Assembly (NCBI GenBank): GCA_963677345.2
Contig: CAXXLC010000015.1
Span: 238,177-302,176 of the forward strand
Length of the DNA: 64,000 nucleotides
Direction: 5' to 3'
DNA from: Saccharicrinis sp963677345
GTDB taxonomy: Bacteria; Bacteroidota; Bacteroidia; Bacteroidales; Marinilabiliaceae
Positions 7,734-17,540 of the stretch are shown here, one piece after another; the stretch's first letter is position 1; every line of letters begins with the position of its first letter. The position numbers and the translations under genes are program-made. The notes beneath the pieces are model-generated. The model worked only from the letters and a program-made list of their open reading frames with translations, ran no database searches and was not told where the DNA came from.

Positions 7734-9158
7734 ATGAAAATGAAATCTTACAAAGGAATAAATATTGTTTTTATTTCACTTTTATTGTTTATTGCCAGCA
7801 ATAGTCTTCATGCAAAAGTGTCATTACCTTCCATCTTTGGAAATCATATGGTAATGCAGCAGAACTCTGATGAAAAGTTATGGGGATGGGGTAAACCTTT
7901 TGAAGAAGTAAAAGTAACTACTTCGTGGACTAGCGATACTTTAAAAACAGTGGTAAACCAAAACGGCCACTGGAGCTTTATGCTTCATACACCCAAAGCC
8001 GGAGGGCCACATCGTATTACAATTCAGGGATATAATACAGTTACCATTGATGATATATTAATGGGAGAGGTTTGGTTATGTTCGGGCCAGTCGAATATGG
8101 AATGGTGTGCCAGTTATGGTTTTATCAATAGCGATGAAGAAGTAAAAAATGCTACTCATGAAGAAATAAGATTATTTCAGGTAGAATGGCGTACTTCACC
8201 ATATAGATGCATTGATGTGGAAGGAAAATGGGTAAAATGTACTCCCCAAACCATGAAAGATTTTAGTGCAATAGGTTATTTTTTTGGAAGAGAACTTAAT
8301 CAGAAACTAAATGTACCTGTTGGCCTGATTAGTTCAAACTGGGGAGGTACACCTGTTGAAGCCTGGATTCCTACAGAAAAAATTCTTGCCAATCAGGATT
8401 TAAGTGATGCTGCCAACAAAGTGCCTTATTTTCCCTGGGCTCCAAATAAACCGGGATATACTTTTAATTCAATGATTGCTCCATTAATTCCTTTGGTAAT
8501 TAAAGGTGTGATCTGGTATCAGGGTGAAGCCAATGTGGATAATGCTTATGCTTATGCTGATATGTTGGAAGAAATGGTAAAATGCTGGAGAGAAGAGTTT
8601 AATACCGATTTTGATTTTATCTATGCTCAGATTGCTCCTTATAAAGATTATCAAAAAACCAGTGGTGTTGAAGTCAGAGATATGCAACGAAGAGCATTGA
8701 AACAAATACCAAATTCGAGCATGGTTATTTTAAGTGATATTGGCGATACTACCGATATTCATCCACGAAATAAGGTTGACGCAGGACAGCGTTTTGCTTA
8801 TTCGGCTTTAAATAAAACCTACGGATTAAAGGATTATCCATTGTCCGGTCCAATATTTAAAGATTTCTCAGTAGAAGGAAGTAAGCTTGAAGTATCTTTT
8901 GATTATAACGAAGGATTGTACTGCCCGGATAAAGAAATTAAAATGTTTGAAGTGGCAGGAAAAGATTTGAAATGGCATGCTGCAAAAGCAGTTATTAAAA
9001 ACAATAAGGTGATTGTTTCATCTAAAGAAGTGAAAGAGCCTGTTTACGTGCGCCTAGGTTGGACTAATACAGCTTGTTTAAACTTGTTTAATAAAGATAA
9101 TTTACCGGCTTCGAGCTTTACTACAGAAAAGTGGTATGTAAAAATGCATTCGTTGTAG
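7734..9158 (+). CDS. SGNH-type acetylesterase (sialate O-acetylesterase family)
   Basis: Secreted esterase of 474 residues with a Sec signal ending near SNSLHA. The nucleophile Ser120 is in the block CSGQSNMEW, the oxyanion region in VIWYQGEANV, and the acid/base pair Asp341 and His343 in TTDIHPRNK. The N-terminal ~100 residues form a beta-sandwich typical of this family (IFGNHMVMQQNS start). The family name comes from sialate esterases, but members in xylan loci remove acetyl groups from xylan, and this gene opens the xylan locus. Acetylxylan esterase activity is therefore inferred from context. The next gene begins 95 bases downstream across a heptamer repeat. Confidence 0.85.
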   Translation: MKMKSYKGINIVFISLLLFIASNSLHAKVSLPSIFGNHMVMQQNSDEKLWGWGKPFEEVKVTTSWTSDTLKTVVNQNGHWSFMLHTPKAGGPHRITIQGYNTVTIDDILMGEVWLCSGQSNMEWCASYGFINSDEEVKNATHEEIRLFQVEWRTSPYRCIDVEGKWVKCTPQTMKDFSAIGYFFGRELNQKLNVPVGLISSNWGGTPVEAWIPTEKILANQDLSDAANKVPYFPWAPNKPGYTFNSMIAPLIPLVIKGVIWYQGEANVDNAYAYADMLEEMVKCWREEFNTDFDFIYAQIAPYKDYQKTSGVEVRDMQRRALKQIPNSSMVILSDIGDTTDIHPRNKVDAGQRFAYSALNKTYGLKDYPLSGPIFKDFSVEGSKLEVSFDYNEGLYCPDKEIKMFEVAGKDLKWHAAKAVIKNNKVIVSSKEVKEPVYVRLGWTNTACLNLFNKDNLPASSFTTEKWYVKMHSL

Positions 9159-9170
9159 GATTATATAATA

Positions 9171-9240
9171 GACATTAGATAATAGATAAGAGACAAAAGA
9201 ATATACATCATGTAAATAATCTCTTATCTCTTATCTCTCA
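9171..9240. repeat. Heptameric junction repeat (GAYAWWA / TCTCTTA)
   Basis: Directly after the esterase stop come four 7-mers in phase, GACATTA GATAATA, GATAAGA and GACAAAA (9171-9198); 21 bases later the inverse form TCTCTTA, TCTCTTA, TCTCTCA (9220-9240) leads almost to the GH2 ATG. AGATAAGAGA (9184-9193) pairs with TCTCTTATCT (9220-9229), so the transcript can fold. It belongs with the heptamer blocks at 39846-39968 and 44356-44446. Confidence 0.7.
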
Positions 9241-9253
9241 TCTTAAAAAACTC

Positions 9254-12040
9254 ATGAATAAATTAATTATTGTTGTTTTCCTTACATTTTTGAGTGGTCA
9301 TGGTTTTGCTCAAACTTGTAGAAATAATTTGTGTTTTGACAAAGGATGGTCGTTTTCATTTGGCCATCCTTTTGATAATGCAAAAGATTTTAATACTGGT
9401 ACGGGTTATTTTTCGTATATGGCAAAAGCCGGATTTGGTGATGGTGCTGCTTCAAAAGATTTTGACCATAGAGCCTGGCGTCCTGTTGATTTACCTCACG
9501 ATTGGGCAGTTGAAATGCCTTTTGACGGCAAGGGAAGTCATAGTCATGGTTATAAAGCTGTAGGTCCGGGATTCCCTGATGTTTCAGTAGGATGGTATCG
9601 TAAAATATTTACGGTAAGTAAGGATGATTACGGGAAACAGTTTTTTCTTGATTTCGATGGTGTTTCGAGGGACAGTAAAGTATGGGTAAATGGTCATTAT
9701 ATGGGTAACGAACCCAGCGGATACCAAAGCTTTAGTTATAACATTACCGATGTATTAAACTATGGTGGCGAAAATGTAGTTGCTGTACGTGCTGATGTTT
9801 CTTTAGAAGAAGGCTGGTATTACGAGGGAGCCGGTATTTATCGTCATGTTTGGCTTCGTACAACGCCTGCTTTGCATATACCCAAGGATGGAACTTTTGT
9901 TTATTCGGAAGTTAAAGATGGTGAGGCCAAATTAGTGATTGAGACAGAGATTGAAAACCGAAAGCTAGAAAATTTTAAATACTCTGTTGAGCACCATGTT
10001 TTAGATAGTAATGGAGAAGTAGTTAAAACGATCCATTCAGAAGGGAAGGGAATACAAGGCATGTCAAAAGATTTGTACAAAGACAGCCTGACTCTTACAA
10101 AACCTACACTTTGGTCGTTGGATCAACCTTATATGTATACTTTGCTTACGCAATTGAAGGATGGTGATACTATCATTGATGAATATAAAACACCATTTGG
10201 AATCCGCACCGTTTGTTTTGATGCTGAGAAAGGTTTCTTTTTAAATGGCAAACATATCAAACTTAAAGGAACCAATAACCATCAGGATCATGCCGGAGTG
10301 GGTTGTGCCATTCCTGATGAATTAAACAAATGGCGATTGCAACAGTTGAAAAATTTTGGTTGTAATGCGTACCGATGTTCTCACAATCCTCCTACACCCG
10401 AGCTATTAAAATATTGCGATGAAATGGGTATTTTGGTTATTGATGAAAACCGACTGATGGGTACTACAAATCAGGCCCTTCATGAAATGGAGCGACTGAT
10501 AAAACGCGATCGTAATCATCCTTCAGTAATTATTTGGTCACTGGGTAACGAAGAATGGGGCATTGAATGTAATGTGATTGGTGAACAGATTACACCAACT
10601 ATGCAAAAGTTTGCTCAAAATCTTGATCCGTCTCGTCAGATTAATGTCGCTATTAGTGGTGGATGTCATAACGGTACTTCAAGTGTTGTAGAAGTGGTTG
10701 GCTATAATTATTTAGGACAATGGAATACCGATAAACATCATGAGTTATTTCCTAATCAGCCCTCTATCGGAACCGAAGAAGGTTCTACTTATGCAACCCG
10801 GGGGATTTATTTTGATAATGATGAAAAGCATTATAAAGCAGCTTACGACAGAGAACCTCGTGCAAACTGGTATTCGATAGAGGAGGGGTGGAAGCATTAT
10901 GCTGAACGTGATTATCTGTCAGGCATGTTTATATGGACAGGTTTTGATTACCGAGGTGAACCCACACCTTACGCCTGGCCTTCGGTAACATCGTATTTTG
11001 GTATGATGGATTTATGCGGTTTTGCCAAAGATAATGTGTATTACTTAAGATCGTGGTGGCAACAAGAACCAGTCTTACATATTCTTCCGCACTGGAACTG
11101 GAAGGGAAAAGAAGGTGATACCATTGATGTTTGGGTATACAGTAATGCTCAGGAGGTAGAATTGGAATTAAATGGTAAAAAGCTTGGTAAAAAAGTTATG
11201 GAGCTTAACGGGCATTTGGAATGGAAAGTTCCTTATCGTCCAGGAAAACTTAAAGCTTATGCATATAAGGATCATAAAGTAATTCAAACTACTTCGCTAA
11301 CCACTACAAGTGAAGCAAAATCTGTTTCGTTAATTGCAAGTAAAGGTATTTTAAAGTCGGATGGCAGCGATGTTTCAGTGGTAACTGTGGAGGTGATAGA
11401 CAAAAAAGGAAATGTGATTCCTACTGCAGATCATCTGATTCAATTTGAAGTGGAAGGTCCCGGTAAAATAATTGGCGTGGGAAATGGAAATCCAACATCA
11501 CTGGAAAAAGAAAAATATATTGATTCTTACCGGCAGATTTCATTGGAAGAAGTTAAAGAATATGCTTTAGATGATGATTTTGTAAAAGAAGAATTTCCTT
11601 TTCTGGTAAATGCTTCAGGAAAAGCTTTGTGTACCTCTTTTGTGTTGGAAGAAAAACCTTTAGATAATCAACAGTTAAAGTGGTTTTATAAATTTGTCTC
11701 CGGTAAGCAAAGTATATATGTTAACGGTCACCTTATATCTCAGGATTTGTTAAAACAAGTAGTTCCTGTAGATTTTGCCTTAAATGCTGATGTTTTAAAG
11801 GCAGGAACAAATAATATAGTGATAACAGGTGACCCTTTAAGTCCTGAAAATGCATGGGATAATCCCAATAAAAAACCCGGAGTTATTCAGGTTGTTACTA
11901 AAGCAGAGCCATGGCAACGTAAATTATTTAACGGTAAGGCTCAGGTTATTTTGCAATCTTTAAATCAACCTGGAGGTATTGTGTTAAAAGCAAGCTCCGA
12001 AGGGTTAAATACAGCAGAGATAAGTATTATGGTTGAATAA
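9254..12040 (+). CDS. Glycoside hydrolase family 2 exo-beta-glycosidase
   Basis: Secreted 928-residue enzyme with signal MNKLIIVVFLTFLSGHGFAQ. Domains in order: GH2 sugar-binding jelly roll (about 30-215, PVDLPHDWAVE then WVNGHYMGNEPSGYQSF), Ig-like linker (about 215-330), TIM barrel (about 335-620), then DUF4982 and GH2 C-terminal Ig-like domains (about 640-928, VWVYSNAQEVELELNGK). The acid/base is Glu433 in WSLGNEEWG and the likely nucleophile Glu508 in IGTEEGS. Length and layout match the large Bacteroidota GH2s annotated as beta-galactosidases. In a xylan locus it may instead take another side-chain sugar; substrate is not decided by sequence. Confidence 0.88.
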   Translation: MNKLIIVVFLTFLSGHGFAQTCRNNLCFDKGWSFSFGHPFDNAKDFNTGTGYFSYMAKAGFGDGAASKDFDHRAWRPVDLPHDWAVEMPFDGKGSHSHGYKAVGPGFPDVSVGWYRKIFTVSKDDYGKQFFLDFDGVSRDSKVWVNGHYMGNEPSGYQSFSYNITDVLNYGGENVVAVRADVSLEEGWYYEGAGIYRHVWLRTTPALHIPKDGTFVYSEVKDGEAKLVIETEIENRKLENFKYSVEHHVLDSNGEVVKTIHSEGKGIQGMSKDLYKDSLTLTKPTLWSLDQPYMYTLLTQLKDGDTIIDEYKTPFGIRTVCFDAEKGFFLNGKHIKLKGTNNHQDHAGVGCAIPDELNKWRLQQLKNFGCNAYRCSHNPPTPELLKYCDEMGILVIDENRLMGTTNQALHEMERLIKRDRNHPSVIIWSLGNEEWGIECNVIGEQITPTMQKFAQNLDPSRQINVAISGGCHNGTSSVVEVVGYNYLGQWNTDKHHELFPNQPSIGTEEGSTYATRGIYFDNDEKHYKAAYDREPRANWYSIEEGWKHYAERDYLSGMFIWTGFDYRGEPTPYAWPSVTSYFGMMDLCGFAKDNVYYLRSWWQQEPVLHILPHWNWKGKEGDTIDVWVYSNAQEVELELNGKKLGKKVMELNGHLEWKVPYRPGKLKAYAYKDHKVIQTTSLTTTSEAKSVSLIASKGILKSDGSDVSVVTVEVIDKKGNVIPTADHLIQFEVEGPGKIIGVGNGNPTSLEKEKYIDSYRQISLEEVKEYALDDDFVKEEFPFLVNASGKALCTSFVLEEKPLDNQQLKWFYKFVSGKQSIYVNGHLISQDLLKQVVPVDFALNADVLKAGTNNIVITGDPLSPENAWDNPNKKPGVIQVVTKAEPWQRKLFNGKAQVILQSLNQPGGIVLKASSEGLNTAEISIMVE

Positions 12041-12203
12041 GATTTTATTAGAATAATTTTTTATACATTCGTTTTATTCTTCAAAATGGGATTATATAAT
12101 TTGGTTCAAGGGATTATCTAACAATTTGTCATCAAAAGTGTATAATATGTAGATCGTTTTCCCTTTTTATAGCAGTTGTTAATATGTTAAAAACGAAAGC
12201 TCT

Positions 12204-13184
12204 ATGAATATCAAATTCTATATTTTATTGTTTGCTGTATTGGTTAGTTTAGTCTCATGTAAATCCAATACTGATTCTTCTGAACTTAAGTTTGGTTTTT
12301 TAATACATTCACTGGAAAAGGTGAGATGGAATAATGATATCAAATACATAAAGCAGCGATGCAAAGAGAAAAATATTACTGTAATAGTAAAAAATGCCGG
12401 AAATAGTCCGGATGTTCAATTGCAGCAAGCAAAAGAACTTTTACAACAAAATATTGATGCTTTGGTTATTGTTGCAGCAAATCAGAATAGTGCTGCTCAA
12501 ATAGTTCGGTTGGCTAATGATGATAAAACACCGGTTATAGCTTATGACAGGTTGATTCAAAATTGTGATTTAGATTATATCGTATCATTTAATTATTTTA
12601 AAGTTGGAGAGATGATGGCCAATTATGCTTTTTCAAGAGTGAATAGTGGAAATGTTGTTTTCCTTTACGGTGACAGCAATGATGCCAATGCTATAATGGT
12701 CAAGGATGGAATTGAAAAATTATATAACAAAGTAAATATTCAAAATAAATATAATCTGGTTTTTAAAGATTACGTTGAGGGGTGGTCATATGATGTGGCT
12801 AAATATGATTTTTCAAAAGTGATAAAATACTATACCAAACCTATTGATATAGTACTAGCCTGTAATACACCCCTGGCGCTTGCCGTATCTGATGTATTAA
12901 AAGAAAATGGTCTGAATCCTAAAGAAACCATTATTACAGCCCAGGATTATTCTGATGAATTAGGGTTATCTATAAAAAATGGCGAGGTAAATATGACTGT
13001 TGACAAACCTTTAAAAGATCTTGCCTATGGTTTAGTTGATCTGGTTGAAAAAATTTATAAGGGCGAAAAAGATAAAGGAATAAATGGTGTTGTTAATAAC
13101 AGACAAAAAGATGTAGACGGGTTATTGTTTGAACCGTTTGTTTTAGATCATACCAATATTGATCGGTATTTAAAAAACAAATAA
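12204..13184 (+). CDS. Orphan sugar-binding lipoprotein (XylF/RbsB-like)
   Basis: A 326-residue periplasmic-binding-protein of the Peripla_BP_4 type with a lipobox (SLVSC, Cys20). The fold is plain: FGFLIHSLEKVRW opening, IDALVIVAANQNSAAQIV and VIAYDRLI strands, VVFLYGDSNDANA, and ITAQDYSDELGL in the hinge region, close to D-xylose-binding XylF proteins. No ABC permease or ATPase gene is present in the window, so it is unlikely to feed a transporter here. It converges on the HTCS gene with only 7 bases between the stop codons. A role as a sugar co-receptor for that sensor is inference; free xylose or arabinose is a reasonable ligand guess. Confidence 0.8.
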   Translation: MNIKFYILLFAVLVSLVSCKSNTDSSELKFGFLIHSLEKVRWNNDIKYIKQRCKEKNITVIVKNAGNSPDVQLQQAKELLQQNIDALVIVAANQNSAAQIVRLANDDKTPVIAYDRLIQNCDLDYIVSFNYFKVGEMMANYAFSRVNSGNVVFLYGDSNDANAIMVKDGIEKLYNKVNIQNKYNLVFKDYVEGWSYDVAKYDFSKVIKYYTKPIDIVLACNTPLALAVSDVLKENGLNPKETIITAQDYSDELGLSIKNGEVNMTVDKPLKDLAYGLVDLVEKIYKGEKDKGINGVVNNRQKDVDGLLFEPFVLDHTNIDRYLKNK

Positions 13185-13191
13185 CTTCTGC

Positions 13192-16100
13192 TTAGTTTTT
13201 AGTATTCTTAATAAGAATATCACTGAACGAATATTCAACATTATCATTATTAAGAGCATATTCTTTGGGTGAAATACCATAATAAGTTTTAAAGGAATTT
13301 GAAAAGTGTGGCAGACTTGTATATCCAACAGCATAGGCTACCTCGCTGATATTTAATTTCTTTGTGCTTAAAATATATGCTGCTTGCTTCATTCTGATGC
13401 TTTTTATAAAGTCGCGAGCAGATTGATTAGTAATTTCTTTTAGCTTACGGTGCATATGAACGCGACTAATACCAACGCCATCAGCAAGCATTTCCACGTT
13501 TAAATTGCTGTCAGAGATGTTGTCTTTTACAATCGTCATGATTTTTTGCATGAGTATTTCGTCATGTGACTTTAATTTTACATTCTCTATCTTAAATGAT
13601 TCACCTTTTAATGCCAGTTGTTGATATATTTTTCTTCTGTTTTCTAATAAGTTGGCAATAGTCTTTTTCAGGAATGAGCTATTAAAAGGTTTAACCAAAT
13701 ACATATCAGCACCGGTTTCTATTCCTTCTGCTTTATCCTCATCTTTTGAGAGAGCCGTTAATAAAATAACGGGAATATGACTGGTACTGGTATTTCCCTT
13801 AATCTTTTTACATAAAGTGATACCGTCCATTTCGGGCATCATAATATCACTGATAATTAAATCTGGTTTTACAATATGTACTTTTTCTAATGCTTCTTTC
13901 CCATTTATACAGGCTACAACATTATAAACAGAATTGAGTTCTTGTATCAAATAGTTCCTGATTTCATCTTCATCATCAATTACCATTAATTGGTAATTAG
14001 ACTTTGGTGTTTTTAATGCAGCATTGGATTGAATATAAACAGATTCAATGACAGGTAGTTTTAGACTAGGTGCAGGAAGATTGTTTTTTTCAAGTATTAA
14101 GTCTTCCTGGGGCAAGTGATCACTACCTAAAGGTATTTCAATAATAAACTGGGCTCCGGTTTTATCCACTCTGTTTTGTGCATATAAAATGCCTTTGTGC
14201 AGTTCAACTAATGATCTTGATAAATTTAAACCAATTCCCGTGCCTGTAATATTTAAGTTATCATTGGATTGTGATTGATAAAATCGATTGAATATCTTTT
14301 CAAGATCGCCTTTTTTTAGTCCGTTTCCTGTATCTGATATAATGATTTGGGCATGAGTATATTCACCTGGTGCTTTATTGTTGTTACCAATTGTTTTTAT
14401 AGCAATCTCAATACTTCCTCCATTGTGTGTGTATTTTAGTGCATTTGATAGTAGGTTCAGTATTACCTTTTCAAAGTTGAGAGGGTCTATCCAAACCTCA
14501 AGGTTATCATCTTTACAGTTGATGTTAAAATTAATTGATCTGCTCTCAGTGGCCAGTTGATAGGATTTTGCAACTTCCTTAATAAAATCCAATAAGTTTG
14601 TTTTCTGGAATTTAAATAATAATTGGCCTTTATCAATCTTTCTTACATCTAATAGTTGACAAACAAGCCTGAAAATACGGTTGGCATTTAAGTGCATTGT
14701 TTTAAACAAGCGTTGATTTTCCTCGCTATTTCTTTTTTGTAATAGTTTCTCTAAAGGATCTATTATTAAGGTAAGAGGCGTTTTAATTTCGTGAGAAATA
14801 TTAATGAAGAACTGCATTTTTGCTTCATTGGTTTTTTCTGCTTCCAGGCGTAATAATTTTTCCTTGTAAAATAATGTAATCGTATAAATAATGATGAAAG
14901 CCAGAGCTACCCATAAAATTTTTGCCCAATAGGTTTTGTACCAAGGCGGGTAAATGATAATGCTTAATTTACGAGGTTTGGAGTATTGCTTTTTGTCAAC
15001 TCCACGAACCAGAAACTTATAATTGCCATATTTTAGGTTTGTGTAGGTTGCTGAACGGTTTAAGGAGTTACTCACATTCCAGTTTTCATCAAATCCTTCC
15101 ATTTTGTATTCGTAGGATATTCTACTTTGATTTGCTAACTCTACAGATGAAAATTCAATAGAAAAAACATTGTCTTTTTCTTTTAACTTAATGGTATCTG
15201 CTAAAACGATGGATTTGTTAAGTATGGTATGTCTTCCTGTTTTCTGACCAATTTCAATATGCTTGTTGAGTACCTTAAAGTCTGTCAACATCACATCTCT
15301 GATTGTTCTTTTAAAATTCAGATAGTCATTTTTTACTTCGGATATCCCGTTTATTCCACCAAATAGTAATTTGTTATCATCAGTTTTAAATACGGCATTT
15401 CTACTAAATTCATTGGCCTGTAAACCATCACTGGCATAATAAGTAGTAAAAGTGTCGTTGTGAGGGTTGTACCTGTTTAATCCATTGTGAGTGCTAATCC
15501 ATATTTGTTGATTCTTGTCTTCAAGAATTCCACATATCACATTGCTGCTTAATCCATCTTTGGTGGAATAGGTGTTCGCTTTGCGTGTTTTAAGTTTGAC
15601 TCTTACCAATCCACCATAGGTTCCAACCCATAAATTACCATTCGAATCAGGTATGATACAATACACGATATTGTGAGGTAAGTAATTATCTTCTGTAGAG
15701 TAGAGTGTTAACTTATTTTTTGTGATTTGAGCATATACTAAACCATCATAGGTTCCAATCCATACGTTTTGTTTTTGGTCTACATATATATCGTTTACCC
15801 ATTTGGGTATTAGATGATTTAATGAGTCAGACCAATTTAATCCTGCCTGAAAATTATTATTCTCTGTATTGAATCTGCAAATGCCTCCACCAAGAGTCGT
15901 TAACCATAGTTCTTTATTGTTTATGGGTTTTATAGTTGTTATTTTATCGTTAATCAGTGAGTGTGGGTTTGATGGATCGTTTTTATAAGTCTTAAGACTT
16001 CCTGATTTTTTATTGTATTTAAGTAAACCATTAAAAAATGTTCCAATCCAAAGATAGTCATCGTCAGAATCATAAATGCTTAACACGTTGTTTCCTTCGC

Positions 16101-17307
16101 TTATTCCTTCGTTGTTTTTGAGATTGATTTGTTTAATATGATGGGATTTTAAGTCCATATGGTATATGCCATCTCCATCAGTGCCAATCCATAAATCATC
16201 TTTATTTCCATTTAATGATGTAATACAGTTTGATCCAATACTGTTTTCTCCAAAAGCTCTGTAGCCATAGTGATTAAACAGTTCTTTTGCTTCGGGAAAC
16301 AGGTACAATCCTTTCTGAAAAATACCTAACCATATATTTCCTACATTATCCTCGGTTATGGAATGGATTTTTGATTTTGAAAAATCAAAAGAAGAACTTC
16401 CAGGGTGCATCTTTTCAAGTAGTCCAGTTTTGGAATTCAATTTTCTTAAACCTTTACCATCGGTACCTGCCCATAAACGTTTTTTTGAGTCAAAAAGCAG
16501 AGATTTAACGGGGATATCCTTATCATCAGGGTCGCTTGATTTTATTGAGGATAAAACCTGACTTTGTTTGTTGTATTTTAGTAATCCTGATTTAAGCGTT
16601 CCAATATAAATATTACCTTTATGATCTTCACATATGTCTGTGATATCATTGCCTGGAAGGTAAAAAGGTTCGGATTTACTTTTTGAAAAATTTTGAATTT
16701 CACCGGTATTTAAGTTGTAAGTACTAATTCCATCATTATCTGATCCAATCCACAAAACACCATCAGAATCAAGAAAGAGGCATTCAAGGTAAAAACTGCA
16801 CAGCTTCTGATTTAACCGGGTAGAATACCTGGCTCTTTCTACTGTATGGTCAATTTTTATTAAACCAAATGCCGAAGTAGTAATCCATATATCTCCATTG
16901 GGGGCTTCTGTAATATCGCTAACGTAAGGGTGGATTTGTTTATCGTTAATAAAAATCTTGATTTCGTTAAAAGATTCTGTGTTGTGATGATAAACCTGAA
17001 GCCCGTTGATTTGTCCAATCCATAAGTTTCCTTTACGATCCTCAAATAAGGAGGTGACAAAATTTGCTTTTAATCCTTTGTTATCGTCATTATTTCCTTC
17101 AAATGATTTGAATTTAATTCCATCAAAACGATTTAAACCATCTTCTGTTGCAACCCATATAAATCCTATGTGATCCTGATAAACTTCATTGATTAAACTA
17201 TTGCTTAAGCCTTCGTTATAATCAAATAGTAATTTTTTCTGACTAAAAACAGATGTGTATTTGTCGGAAAAAATAAGGATTAGAATAATCAATATAAGAG
17301 ATCGCAT
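13192..17307 (-). CDS. Hybrid two-component system regulator (HTCS) of the xylan locus
   Basis: One-protein sensor and transcription activator of about 1371 residues. Domains: signal/anchor (1-22), two beta-propeller sensor regions built of repeats such as GNLWIGQINGL and LWIGTDGDGIYH (about 30-660), Y_Y_Y Ig-like domain (about 680-780, YEYKMEGFDENW), membrane helix (about 790-810), HisKA with His839 in NISHEIKTPLT, HATPase with DTGNGLKKGD and GTGIGLNLSRSL, receiver with Asp1154 in ISDIMMPEMDG, and AraC-type HTH at the end. I start it at 17307 (MRSLILIILIL), where the signal sequence begins; an ATG at 17349 would place 14 polar residues before it. It is divergent from the GH3 gene with phased GTAAC sites between, so control of the xylan genes is likely. 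Confidence 0.93.
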   Translation of the reverse strand: MRSLILIILILIFSDKYTSVFSQKKLLFDYNEGLSNSLINEVYQDHIGFIWVATEDGLNRFDGIKFKSFEGNNDDNKGLKANFVTSLFEDRKGNLWIGQINGLQVYHHNTESFNEIKIFINDKQIHPYVSDITEAPNGDIWITTSAFGLIKIDHTVERARYSTRLNQKLCSFYLECLFLDSDGVLWIGSDNDGISTYNLNTGEIQNFSKSKSEPFYLPGNDITDICEDHKGNIYIGTLKSGLLKYNKQSQVLSSIKSSDPDDKDIPVKSLLFDSKKRLWAGTDGKGLRKLNSKTGLLEKMHPGSSSFDFSKSKIHSITEDNVGNIWLGIFQKGLYLFPEAKELFNHYGYRAFGENSIGSNCITSLNGNKDDLWIGTDGDGIYHMDLKSHHIKQINLKNNEGISEGNNVLSIYDSDDDYLWIGTFFNGLLKYNKKSGSLKTYKNDPSNPHSLINDKITTIKPINNKELWLTTLGGGICRFNTENNNFQAGLNWSDSLNHLIPKWVNDIYVDQKQNVWIGTYDGLVYAQITKNKLTLYSTEDNYLPHNIVYCIIPDSNGNLWVGTYGGLVRVKLKTRKANTYSTKDGLSSNVICGILEDKNQQIWISTHNGLNRYNPHNDTFTTYYASDGLQANEFSRNAVFKTDDNKLLFGGINGISEVKNDYLNFKRTIRDVMLTDFKVLNKHIEIGQKTGRHTILNKSIVLADTIKLKEKDNVFSIEFSSVELANQSRISYEYKMEGFDENWNVSNSLNRSATYTNLKYGNYKFLVRGVDKKQYSKPRKLSIIIYPPWYKTYWAKILWVALAFIIIYTITLFYKEKLLRLEAEKTNEAKMQFFINISHEIKTPLTLIIDPLEKLLQKRNSEENQRLFKTMHLNANRIFRLVCQLLDVRKIDKGQLLFKFQKTNLLDFIKEVAKSYQLATESRSINFNINCKDDNLEVWIDPLNFEKVILNLLSNALKYTHNGGSIEIAIKTIGNNNKAPGEYTHAQIIISDTGNGLKKGDLEKIFNRFYQSQSNDNLNITGTGIGLNLSRSLVELHKGILYAQNRVDKTGAQFIIEIPLGSDHLPQEDLILEKNNLPAPSLKLPVIESVYIQSNAALKTPKSNYQLMVIDDEDEIRNYLIQELNSVYNVVACINGKEALEKVHIVKPDLIISDIMMPEMDGITLCKKIKGNTSTSHIPVILLTALSKDEDKAEGIETGADMYLVKPFNSSFLKKTIANLLENRRKIYQQLALKGESFKIENVKLKSHDEILMQKIMTIVKDNISDSNLNVEMLADGVGISRVHMHRKLKEITNQSARDFIKSIRMKQAAYILSTKKLNISEVAYAVGYTSLPHFSNSFKTYYGISPKEYALNNDNVEYSFSDILIKNTKN

Positions 17308-17396
17308 AGCTCTGTTTTGAATTGTGAAACTAAAATAACAAAATTTCAATTTACTAAACTTTTTTTTACATTTAAAATGCTAAATCTTTAGATAAT

Positions 17397-17475
17397 GTAA
17401 CTTGTAATTAAGTATTTGTAACCTATGTGCAATTTAGGTAACAATTGTGTAATAGTTTGTTACGTTATTGTCACC
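17397..17475. promoter_or_regulatory. Helically phased GTAAC sites between HTCS and GH3 genes
   Basis: GTAAC begins at 17397, 17418 and 17438 and GTTAC at 17459, that is every 20-21 bp or two helical turns. GTCAC follows at 17470. Longer dyads connect them: GTAACCTA (17418-17425) with TAGGTAAC (17435-17442), and GGTAACAAT (17437-17445) with ATTGTCACC (17467-17475). This is what an operator for a dimeric or multimeric AraC-domain activator would look like. Seen in sequence; the regulator is inferred. Confidence 0.5.
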
Positions 17476-17495
17476 TCTAAAAATTCTCCTTCTGG

Positions 17496-17503
17496 TATAT
17501 TTG
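17496..17503 (+). promoter_or_regulatory. Candidate -7 motif for the GH3-led xylan operon
   Basis: TATATTTG fits TAnnTTTG and lies 38 bases before the ATG at 17541, just downstream of the phased GTAAC sites. There is no good TTG at 19-21 bases upstream (one lies 25 bases away), which fits an activator-dependent promoter. Confidence 0.4.
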
Positions 17504-17540
17504 TTATGTAATGTTTTTATAATCAGTAAACCATTTCGTG

